64,000 nucleotides of DNA, from contig FN648626.1 in assembly GCA_000310025.1 (NCBI GenBank), forward strand, positions 40,511 through 104,510. Direction: 5' to 3'. The DNA is from Ectocarpus siliculosus (taxonomy: Eukaryota; Sar; Phaeophyceae; Ectocarpales; Ectocarpaceae). The notes beneath the pieces were generated by a model. The model was not told where the DNA came from, did no database searches, and worked only from the letters and a program-made list of their open reading frames with translations. A program made the position numbers and the translations under genes. Positions within the stretch are counted from its first letter, which is position 1; each line of letters starts with the position of its first letter. Shown here in pieces: positions 11,639 through 21,122 of this stretch.

Positions 11639-12512
11639 TTAGCTCGAAAGGCGTGCCAATTGCGAGTCAATGTCTTGCACTCGAAGGCGTATTTGGTTAT
11701 TAGCATCACCGCGATGACTGTCTAGACTCGGTGCCGGTAACCTTGGTGCACCATTCCTCATTTGGCTAAAATGTTGACGTATCATATCGAGTTCAGGGTC
11801 TGAGTCGTGTGGTGTATTATTGTTTGCATTGCGACGTCGACGTTCCGTTGAGATTCCAGCACGTCTTCGTCTGCGAGATCTTGCTTGTTCTGCGTGTTGC
11901 GCGTTATCCGCATACGGTGACGTGCTTGAACTTCTTGCCGTCGGAAGAGTTGGCACCAGCGTAGAGACGCCACACCGCGTGGATATTATTTCACTCTGAC
12001 AACAACAGCAAGCAAAAAGGGCATTGTTGTGGAGAGATTTAGCGGTTGCGGTTGCGATGCAGTTTCAGGTCAGGGCTTCATGCAACACCTGAACAACATT
12101 CGGGCACATATCAGGCGGATATTTACTTGATATAATTAAAGAGAGAAATTGCTTTTACCTTTGTAGCCGCGGCTGTTGACCTGTTCGGTCGGGATCCCGA
12201 GCGAAGGAGTACCTCCCACCGGGGCGAGGCAGAGCTGGCACGGCTTGGGGTACGTGGTCGACGGGGTGAGGATGGTGCAGGATACGGTACGACTGTGTCC
12301 TCGCCGCGGTTGTTGTTACGGTCGCAAGGGGCAAACTTGCCTTTACCGTCGCGCTTGTTAATGAGGTAAAGGTGACCGCCGTCGTCGCAGTCGTGCCCAG
12401 GGCAAGGCCAGTTGGTGTCGGCCTTTTGTACAGGGCGGCGGGACTCTCCACTACGACTCTCTGACTGGGTGGACTTACGCTTTGCTGGGGAGCGACGGGA
12501 GAGGGCGTTCAT
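11639..12512 (-). CDS. Two-exon hypothetical protein, probably the 5' part of the Helitron-like gene
   Basis: Exon 1 runs from an ATG at 12512 to 12159. A donor (AAG|GTAAAA) is followed by an intron ending in a pyrimidine-rich acceptor (TTGTTGTCAG) at 11996. Exon 2 is 11995-11639, and the frame is phase 0 across the splice. An upstream in-frame GTG at 12602 is possible. Exon 1 has a Cys/His cluster (CPGHDCDDGGH) and basic, Ser/Pro-rich flanks. Exon 2 has an arginine block (RSRRRRRAGISTERRRR) resembling the basic RRR-x-ETPEQR region upstream of Helitron Rep proteins, then an acidic, coil-like end. The position directly upstream of the 10815-11416 block, on the same strand, supports one broken gene. 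A separate host protein is possible. Confidence 0.5.
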
Positions 12513-12602
12513 GTTGTGTTGCAGCTGAAGGTCGATGCGGGGATGAGAGGGGGAGATGTCGAAAATGAGAGTGACCGGGTGGGGCCGGTGGGGCTGGAGC
12601 AC

Positions 12603-13330
12603 GCTTTACAGACTAAATTCTGACTAACTTGGAGAGGAAATTCGGAACATTCGACGAAATATGCACTCTTTCATTCACTCTGAACAGACTAACTTCTGAA
12701 AAACTTCCAGCAAATATTCTAACTTCTGACTAACTTCCAGCAATTTTCCATGAAGCGGTGTGGTATCACGAAAAGTTCATCTCTCTTGTTTGACTGTACA
12801 TATACGATATAGCGCAGTCTACAGCTGCACCTTCAATACAACAACAACAGTACAACAACAGCAGTGTTTACCGTATTACAGAAGACATATGCCTCCAACC
12901 TTGCAGCACATGCAGCAATTGATGATGCCGTGAGATTTGCGTGCATGTTCAAGCTTAAAAGACAGCAAGTTAAGTCTAAAGTTGTGGCGTACCACAACAA
13001 CAACAATCAATCTACGTTTGTCCAATCTTCCTTGCTACAGCTCTAGAATATGTGCATCTTGGAGGGTGTGTGTGGCATATACGTAGTACGCAACCATCCG
13101 CGCGGTGACAATACACGATGCACATACTCCAGTTCGCGTTGCCTACGCTAGAGAAGGCGACAGGATGCATGCATGCACTACTCTACCTACAACGCATACC
13201 ACATAGATAGTACGGACAGTCTGTCGATATCTATCTACATGAGACCATGCGACAAAAAAAAGTCTGTGCTAGATACTACATGAATGTATGCTTGTACTTC
13301 AAGTATGTGTCATGATTTATGAGTTGACGT
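12603..13330. other. No gene recognised; short low-complexity repeats
   Basis: Contains imperfect repeats of ctgactaacttccagcaa (12620-12750) and CAA/CAG-rich stretches around 12837-12865. The 12864-13046 frame has no family features. I see no RNA gene or inverted termini that would fix a Helitron 5' end here. Confidence 0.4.
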
Positions 13331-13399
13331 TCTGAGTGATTCTTTAGAGATCACAGTCCCTTGAAGCCCCTCGCGTAGACGCGCCCGGATGCAGGAGAT

Positions 13400-13740
13400 T
13401 TAGCCGTACTTCACGGTGCTGTAACTCGGCTCGCCCTTGGAGTCTAGAGCTCGCGACAGGGGCGCTGTGATCGAGAGAGTGGCGCACCCACGTCGGCGAA
13501 GACGGCCGAAAAAAATGTTTAAACCCCATTTAAAAACAATTAAAACCGATTTACCGCACCGCAACCTCTAGCTCAATGACTGAAAAAGTCGTTGCGTGCA
13601 TTCACCGTGCTGTAACTCTACTCGCCTTTGGAGATTCGAGCGCGACAGGGGCGCTGTGATCCAAAGACTGGCCCGCTGCAACGGGCAACAGCCGGCGAAA
13701 TAAATAGTCTCAAGGCGACCGCGAACTGATGCACCGAAAA
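13400..13740. repeat. Two diverged direct copies, about 190 bp apart
   Basis: The block ttcac(g/c)gtgctgtaactc, then cgccttggag and cgcgacaggggcgctgtgat, appears at about 13410-13470 and again at about 13600-13660, each followed by a different GC-rich tail. There is no coding support. It may be a remnant of a tandem repeat. Confidence 0.5.
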
Positions 13741-13820
13741 AAAACGTCTTGCTTTTAGAGTGCAATAATGGTGGTACTCTTGCGTCTCAGGCCTCCGACA
13801 TAATTATTGTAGTTGAGTCC

Positions 13821-14470
13821 ATACTCTCAGGATGGTCGTCGTGACGTGATACATTTCTTGTTATTGGTACGAAAAAGAATAAAAAGATGGCTCGATTTTT
13901 GTATTTCTACAGCAGTGTGGACCAGACGCCCGCGTACTACGGCAACGACCTAACTGGATGGGATACTTCCTGCCGCGGCGAACCATAGTACCATGCGATG
14001 CATTCGTCCGTTCGTGTGTCGCGCGGCTGCCACATGTGTCGACGACAGGTACACGTAGAGTTCTCGCCATGTTGTCGTTACCGCGCAGGAGGACCCCTCG
14101 GAGATCTTCCACATGGTGCTACAACGAGAGCAGTACAACTGTACATCGATGTCGTAGGAGAGTGGAGTTGTGCTGTCACGGCATCTTCCACGCACTCTCC
14201 TACCGGTGCTTGCGTCGATTGGAGTCTTGTAGGCCGAAATACAAGAGTGGGTTGGGTTCCCGGGTTGTGGAAGCAAACCGGCCTGAAACAACAGAGAAGG
14301 CGGTGTTCTATTTACTACAATATCCCGCTCAACAGTTTTTTTTTTTTTGCGACATGGGGTTGCATATTTCTTTGTCACTGCCGAAAAAGACCGCTGAATA
14401 TTTACGCAGTCCATCTTTCGCATTTATTATTTACACCGAACGACGCAGGACGGGTGTGTCTACTTTCATT

Positions 14471-14509
<39 letters not shown>

Positions 14510-15380
14510 CTCTTCCCAATAAAAACCGTTCCGATCTCTCTCTTTCCAGTACCTTCATATGTCCGTACTGATCCAACACTTGACGCGGTCGTTCCCGTGG
14601 TCACAGGCTAACTTACCCTAAAAAGGTACGCTCAAACAACTGGCCCCGAGGGGTCCGCAAGTAAGTCAATAGAAATCAACGACAAATATTCTGGAGTCCT
14701 CCGCTCCCTCTACGCGCTATGCGAGGTAACAACTGAGACTCGGAGTCCGCATCACGGGCCAGAGAGAAAGAGGTACACCCCCTTGGTTCAATATTGGTGC
14801 TTCACACGCAAGCAGAGACAAGGCCATCTGACCCAGAAAAAGAGAGAAAAAAGAGCGACAAAGCGAAAAAAAAGAAAGAGAGAAAAAAGAGAAAAGGAAA
14901 CAGGAAGAAAAGACAATCGTTTTCCACGACGCAAACGTCGACGTCTCCGTTTTTTTTTTGTTCCCTTCGCACTCCTTCCTTGCGGCGGTTTTCACACCAA
15001 CTTCGAACCAGAACGTGGGGTGCAATTTCCTCTCTTCGTACCTTCCTCGTCGGTCTTCTCCATCGTTATGTACAGAATGTATACAACCTCGATTTTTCGG
15101 CTCTTCGATTCCGATAGACAAGACTACGGACTGACATGTCCCTTTCACCCCTGACGGGACCACGCGGTCGTTGAGTGCCGAAATTCTTCACCACTTCCTT
15201 GCCTCTCCCAACACCGCCGCTTCTTCCCGCCCCTACAAATCCTCTCCCCGTAGCAAGCTCATTGAGGGATCCGGACAATCCTTCTTCGTCCTCTTTCCTT
15301 TCTCCCGGGCACTCACCACCATCCGTCCTGGGTGTTGGCCCCCAGCCCCATTGGGGGGCGGGGGGCCAATCCAACCCTAG
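13821..15380 (-). mobile_element. W element, copy 2, inverted relative to copy 1
   Basis: Reverse complement of 4068-5775: it starts at 15380 (ctagggttggattggcccc on the minus strand) and ends near 13821. It includes the V-like middle, the S relic with a (GTT)n tract at 14466-14515, and the purine-rich left part (14830-14940). With copy 1 it forms a pair of arms of about 1.6 kb separated by about 8 kb. The frame 13958-14611 looks long (217 aa) but includes a translated (GTT)n run and is not conserved in copy 1. Confidence 0.68.
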
Positions 15381-15610
15381 TTTAGTTTACCTTGGGCGAA
15401 TTTGGCGAGATAGCACAAACAAAGGACACACCAGAACCAAAGGACACAAAAAACGTACGTCGAAACGTCATCAATCGAAGCATATATTTTTCGAGCCGGC
15501 AACATTCCGGAGGAGAGGCTGTCGATCACCCTACGGTGGTGGCATCACCTTCGCCACGTGCAACGCCGTACACAATTCATTGCCATTTGCCGTGCGTCGT
15601 ACTTCTTTAC

Positions 15611-15797
15611 AGTTTGGGGTGCTCGGCAGAGTATACTCTCTACGGGGCCTCCGGGGGATACGTGGATGGTATGTATTGACGGACGTGCTGCATGGCGATG
15701 GTGTGGCCTACCGCATGTCTCTCACTCTCTAAGCAACAAGGTCTTGAGTCAAACCTTCTTTCTCTTTCGGCCTCTGACAAGCTACCGCACCCAAACA
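15611..15797 (+). repeat. 5' LTR of gag-only element copy 1
   Basis: 187 bp. The edges are (a)gtttggggtgctcggcag ... cgcacccaaaca. The first base is A where the other LTRs have T (TG...CA termini). It matches the 3' LTR at 18235-18420 and, inverted, the two LTRs of copy 2. Confidence 0.85.
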
Positions 15798-16052
15798 CAA
15801 CACATTGTGAGGCCTGGTGTTGGTAGTGGGTATTGGCGTCTGAGCTGAATGTGCCTGGCCAATGGGGCGGCGAATACGTTTTTTATAACCAAGCTGGGAC
15901 GTGGCCAACGGGGACGGGACAGCACGGCAGCGGGTAGTATAAAGCTGGGACGGTGGCCATCGGGGACCGGGGCAGCAGAGAGAGGGTGTATTGCTGGGAC
16001 AGCGCTTCAGGGCTGGGAAAGGAGGGTACGGGATATTTTTCAAGCGTAGATT

Positions 16053-18002
16053 ATAGCAGAGAGGAGCGGCGGAATAGGAGGAGATTTCGCCCGGAGAGGA
16101 GACTACAGCTGTGCGCATCAAGATGGAGGAGTGGTCGCGCAGCGCAGCAGAGAAGCTACGAGCTGCCGAGTCCGAGGTGGAGAGGCTGGTGAAGGCACTT
16201 AGAGTTACGGAGGCTGCCGAGTATGAGAGGGAGAGACTTAGGCAGCAGCAACACCAACAACAACAACAACAACAACAGCAGCAGCAGCGATGGAGTGCTC
16301 AATCGCAGCAGCAGTCATCGCAGTTACAGCAGCGTTCTCGTGGTTTTGTCCGTCAACAGAACCAAGACTGCGTTTTCGCTCAGAGTCACCAGGCCCGGCA
16401 GCACCAGCAATCGGCGCGGCAGCAGCAGCAGTCGCCGCCAACCAGCCTTAGTGGGATGTATGACTGCGGGAGCAACGCTGTGTATTTCCAGCAGGAATCA
16501 CCCCCTCCGTCCGGTACGGTATACCATTGCACTGGGTACGGCAGGAACAGCCACCACGGCGGAGAATGTGCCGGTCCCCGCAGGTTCGAGAGTACCTGCG
16601 GCGCCTGTGGTCAGGACGGCCATATGTGGCGGAACTGCGCCGTGCATCTTCATGGCCGCAGCGGCGAGGATGACTGCCGTATCGTCCGCGGTGGCTGCTG
16701 GATGGACGTCAATGGTGGCGGCAGCTGCATCGACATGGGTGGTGGCGTCGGTGGAAGCCCGGTTGTGCAGCAGCAGGTGGTGGTAGACAACAACCACCGC
16801 TCTGATTTTGTTGACCTGGTTCACGTTGGCCGCGAGGTGGTGGCAGAGAGCGAGGACCGCTCTGATTTTGTCGACCTGGTTCACGCTGGCGGCGCTGTGG
16901 ACGGTGATGATGACGGATGGTGTGGATGGAATGGTTCTGTCGACATGGTTCACGCTGGTGGCAGTGTCTGAGTTGATGTTCTCACCGCTTCTGCGGCGAG
17001 GACAATGGCCGGAGCGCCCGCGGTGGCGGCAGGAGTGGCGGCATCGGAAGCAGCTCGAGCGGCGACGGCGGTGAAATCCGGTGGCAGTGTTTCCCCCGCT
17101 GCGGCGGCCGGGGGGTGGCCGGAGTCCCCGCCGTGGCGGGAGGAGCGGCAGCATCGGCGGCAGTTCCAGCGGCGACGGCGGCGAACTCTTGCGACAGTGT
17201 TCCCTCCGCGACGGCGGCGTGGGAAATCGCCGGGGTCCCTGCAGTGGCGACAGGAGCAACGGCATCGGCAGCAGCTCCAGAGGCGACGGCGGTGACCTCC
17301 GGCGGCGGTAGTGTTTCCCTCGTAGCGACGGCGGGGGAAGCGCCCGATGGGCTCGCGGCGGCAGCTGGAGCAGCGGCATCGGCGGCGGTTCCAGCGCCGA
17401 CGGCGACAGTGCCCGGCGACACTGATATTTCCGTAACGGTGGCGGGGAGAACGACCGGAGCACCCGCGTTGGTGGTTGGAGCGTCGGCATGGACGGCGGT
17501 TCCAGCGGAGACGGCGGCGGCACCCGACGGTGTTGTTTTCCCCGCTGCGGCGGCGGCGGCGAAAATGCCTCGAGATCCCGCGCAGGTGGCTACAGCGGCG
17601 GCATCGGCGGTTGGAGTGGTGACATCTGTGACGGCGCCACCCGCGACGGGGGTGCGCGGGGCCAACGGTCCCGGGGCGGACGACCCGGTCGATTGCTCCG
17701 GCAGTTGCAGCGGCAGCAGCAGCAGCAGCAGCAGCGGCGGCAGCAGTAGCAAAGACGAGGTAGGGGAGACCGATGTGGCCTGGTTTCGGGCACTGCTACG
17801 CCGCTTCGACCTGGGGAAGCTCTGCCGGTTGAAGGCTGGGAGAGTGGGGCCGGTGCTGGGTGTGGGCATCCCGGTCGACCGTGGAAAGATGTCGTGGGGG
17901 CAACGGCCGGGGCGCGCGTATTCGCGACCGGAGCAGGGGCAGGAGGGCCGTGAAGCGGAGAACGGATTAGAACATGATATATCTCTGAGGAGTTTGTTTT
18001 GA
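16053..18002 (+). pseudogene. Gag-like zinc-knuckle protein of copy 1, inactivated
   Basis: Homologous to the 694-residue frame at 21123-23207. The expected start codon is ATA at 16053. Coding similarity is open from 16111, with a charged coiled-coil segment, a CAA/CAG polyglutamine run (about 16243-16290), two zinc knuckles and DFVDLVH repeats, to a TGA at 16969-16971. The first knuckle has lost a cysteine (C-x2-Y), and the second is intact (CGACGQDGHMWRNC). An apparent one-base loss in a G run near 17107-17113 moves the frame. The open frame 17115-18002 then continues the Ala/Val-rich repeats, a serine-rich linker and a basic tail containing LLRRFDLGKLCRLKAG. That tail is open here but lies out of frame in copy 2. 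Confidence 0.8.
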
Positions 18003-18234
18003 GTAATTGGGGCACGTTTTCCCGAAGTTTCCCGTCCACGTTCTGACGCAACTCCGATGTAATGCTTAACTTTACTCGGTATTTTTCCAAGTAATTGTTT
18101 GCGTTTGACTGCTTGAGAATATAGTTGAGCATTTTCTCAATAGGGTGATCTGTTAATTGACAGACCTTTTAGGGTATAGCAATTTGACTCTATCAGAATG
18201 TTCGTAGATCGTATCTCGTACCGAGCAGGGCGGC

Positions 18235-18420
18235 TGTTTGGGGTGCTCGGCAGAGTATACTATCTACGAGGCCTCCGGGAGATACGCGGATGGTATGTAT
18301 TGACGGACATGCTGCATGGCGATGGTGTGGCCTACCGCATGTCTTTACCTCCCTAAGCATCAAGGATTTGAGTCAACCTTCTTCCTCTTTCGGCCTCTGA
18401 CGAACTACCGCACCCAATCA
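18235..18420 (+). repeat. 3' LTR of gag-only element copy 1
   Basis: 186 bp, TGTTTGGGGTGCTCGG ... CGCACCCAATCA. It differs from the 5' LTR by scattered substitutions (for example catcaaggatttg versus caacaaggtcttg), so the insertion is not recent. Immediately downstream is the second TTTAC of the target duplication. Confidence 0.87.
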
Positions 18421-18425
18421 TTTAC

Positions 18426-19065
18426 TCCCCAAACCCCCTTCACCTTTCTCAACAAGACTCAACCACCGTTTCTTCGAACGGTTTCGCGTCCAGCGCCTTC
18501 TTCGCGTTCCTCCTACTCCTCTTTCGTCATCCTCTTACTCCTTTCCCTCCCTGTCCGCCGCCTTCTCGTCCTCGAAGTCCTCCTCCGACTCGGAGCTCTT
18601 GTCCTCAACCGAGCCCCCCTTCTCCGCTGACGACTCGTCTGAGAGTGACTCGTCTTGAGAGTGACTCGTAGGTTTCTGGTGTGGGAAATTTCGTCGTGTG
18701 ACGGGATCGTTGATAGGGATCCCCTCCGAAAGGAGACTGTGCTCATCATAACCACTCTCCCGCAAGCTCTTTCTCTCTCTCTCTCTCTCCTCTGCTACGG
18801 ACGGCACCGCAGCTGCGGTGCACGCAAGCTCGCCAGGGGCTACGTGGGTTTTTCTACCCCCGTGCATGAACTCCGCGCCTTGTAAATATAATTTGGAATG
18901 GCCTTGTTCATATAGGAAATTGCTTGGTGTTAGGGGGGGGGGCGTCCCCCCCCCCAGCCCCGGAGAGGTCCAAATTTAATATTTGGCGGGTAGGTTTCGG
19001 AATCGTTTTTTGTTGCGGCTCCTTGAGGCCCTCCACATTTTTCTGCTTGCTGGCTCCTGTAACAG
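18426..19065. other. 640 bp spacer between the two gag-only elements
   Basis: The minus frame 18867-18535 encodes an acidic, Ser/Glu-rich low-complexity segment (for example SESEEDFEDEKAADREGKE) with no domain I recognise. It could be a relic of a host gene or of an older element. A (CT)n tract lies near 18765-18790, and a G9/C10 hairpin-forming tract at about 18931-18955. Confidence 0.45.
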
Positions 19066-19253
19066 TGTTTGGGTGCGGTAGCCCGTCAGAGGCCGAAAGA
19101 GAAAGAAGGTTGACTCAAGACCTTTGGTTGATTAGAGAGTGAGAGACATGCGGTAGGCAACACCATCGCCATGCAGCATGTCCATCAACACATTTCATCC
19201 GCGTACCCCCCGGAGGCCCCGTAGACAGTATACTCTGCCGAGCACCCCAAACA
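19066..19253 (-). repeat. 3' LTR of gag-only element copy 2
   Basis: 188 bp. On the plus strand it reads TGTTTGGGTGCGG ... GAGCACCCCAAACA. It is nearly identical to 23459-23646 by eye. The adjoining minus-strand sequence before it (gtatctcgtaccgagcc) matches the same position in copy 1. Confidence 0.87.
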
Positions 19254-19689
19254 GCCCCCCGGCTCGGTACGAGATACGATCTACGAAATCCTCGTCACGA
19301 CTATCATTGCCAGGTAAAACGGCGATAAATCAAACTATGCATCCACACGGAAATCATCCACCATTCATTCCAATTCAAACAATTTCCCAATAAAATATGC
19401 TCTACGAAATGTTTCAAATCTTCTGATGATATCAAATTACTATCTCCTAAAAGGTCTGTCAATAAACAATTCACCCTCTTGAGAAAAATGCTTTACCAAA
19501 TTGTCAAGAAGTCAAAACACAAACAGTCACCCTTGGAAAAATACCCAACAAAGATACACATTACATCAGAATCACGTCAGAACGGGGACGGGTAACTCCG
19601 GGAAAACGTGTCCAACGTCCTGACTTAGTCAGAACAAATTCCTCAGATAGACATTCATGTTTCAACTCATTGACCAGCTCAAATAACAA

Positions 19690-20945
19690 TCGGAAGCACA
19701 AAGGCTTCAACCATGACTTACGAGAACATGCCAAATCCTTCCTCCAATACCCAATACCTTGATAAATATACCAGTCCAACACCCCCCCTGCTGTAACATC
19801 CATCCCAAACACGAAGAAACCAAACAAACAAGTCCAAAACAAACATGAAGAAACCAACAAATCCCAAACAGACAATAAACAATCCAGCAGCCCCCTTGCT
19901 GGGACATTTCAGATAAACGCAACAAAAATCCCATTCAATATTCAATTCCATGTCACCTCTGCAGGTAAAACGCGGAAAACGATCCCCAGGGAAAACACGG
20001 AAAATCTCACCATGAACTGCCAAACCCGATGTCAGAAACACTGCTTGTTGTACTGCGGCGGACAGCATGGTATCACATCCCCCCCCCATGATTTCCGACA
20101 GCAGTACAACAATCAGGCGAGATACGCAAAATCCAGCATGCTAATTCTGCATCGAACTTCACCAACTCCAAACCCCAAACAAGAAAACAAAATATATCAA
20201 AGAAAAGGCGTCACACGTCCAGCACATACCAGTCTGCCGTACAGGCCTACTTGGGAAGGAAAATTGCTACTCCGCAAGGATTGGCTCGCCGGATACGGTA
20301 CATCGGAGGGACAGAGAAACGGTGCGTGCCCCCCAACGTCTTTACCCAGCACGTCGCACGCCAAGCCAACGCCTACTTACATATGTCCAGTACCATCAGA
20401 AAAACATAGCGGTAACTACCATAGAGAATGTTATCCCAACAAAGAAGGAAAAACCAAAGTGGAACAAACCGCCATAGAGAATGTTATCCCAACAAAGAAG
20501 GAAAAACCAAAGTGGAACAAACCGTACGCAGAAACTATACTACCACCGCCATTTGAGATATTTTACTGGCAAACAACAGCCCCCCGGCCGCAACATTCCA
20601 TTTGCCTCCCAGAAAAACAATAATCTACCATGGAGATTCCCTGCCATTTGGCCGTGGAAATTAGTATCTACCATGGAGATTCCCTGCCATTTGGCCGTGG
20701 AAATTAGTGTCCCTGCAAAGTAAAACGCGGGTGGGCATCTCGACAGAACAAAACAAAAACAAATCCAAACCTGCAAATGTGCCAACGATAGGAAAAATGA
20801 TTTGCAGACGGTGAAAAATGCAGCATTGTATCTGAAGATCAAAACACAAGAACAACATCCTGCACAAAACAAATTTCAGAAAAATGACAAGAATACGCAA
20901 ACAAACATCACGTGCCTTGGCGAGTTAAAGACCCCAGCAGAAGTC
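19690..20945. repeat. Extra 1.3 kb block inside gag-only copy 2
   Basis: Present only in copy 2, between the gag gene and the conserved 3' leader. It contains short tandem duplications: 54 bp starting ccatagagaatgttatccc (about 20420-20527), about 40 bp starting accatggagattccctgcc (20629-20708), and an A/C-rich stretch duplicated around 19790-19890. The plus frame 20012-20623 (203 aa) runs across it, antisense to the element, without a recognised domain. It is either a later insertion or the ancestral part deleted from copy 1. Confidence 0.55.
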
Positions 20946-21122
20946 GCGCTGCTTGCCCTCATTGTTGGACTCGCCTGGTCCTCCGAACTCCCTTCCCCGC
21001 TTCATGATCCTCCTCTCGTTGCTCCGGTCGCGAACACGGGCTCCCCGGCCGTTGCCCCCGCGACATCTTTCCACGGTCGAACGGGCTGTCCACCCCCATC
21101 ACCGGCCCCACTCTCCCAGCCT

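Larger units (their letters stand above)
15611..18420 (+). mobile_element. Gag-only LTR retrotransposon, copy 1 (TR-GAG-like), TSD TTTAC
   Basis: A complete non-autonomous LTR element of 2810 bp. The LTRs are only about 187 bp, and the flanks carry a perfect 5 bp target duplication (TTTAC at 15606-15610 and 18421-18425). The internal region has one coding unit and no protease, integrase, reverse transcriptase or RNase H. LTR elements with only a zinc-knuckle gag-like gene are known in plants as TR-GAG, and by definition they depend on enzymes supplied in trans. I could not identify a clear primer-binding site. The bases before the 3' LTR (gagcagggcgg) could be a decayed purine tract. The coding unit is damaged (start lost, stop, frameshift), so this copy is probably dead as a protein source. 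Confidence 0.85.

Noticed and set aside
13958-14611. 217-codon plus-strand frame, and the 241-codon minus frame at 4675-5400
   Set aside because: They cross the two inverted copies of the same W element. The frames share sequence only because the DNA is repeated, with a (GTT)n run in one of them and no domain.
16498-17869. 341- and 295-codon minus-strand frames over copy 1
   Set aside because: Antisense shadows of the same Ala-rich coding repeat. The plus strand carries the zinc knuckles and LTR polarity.
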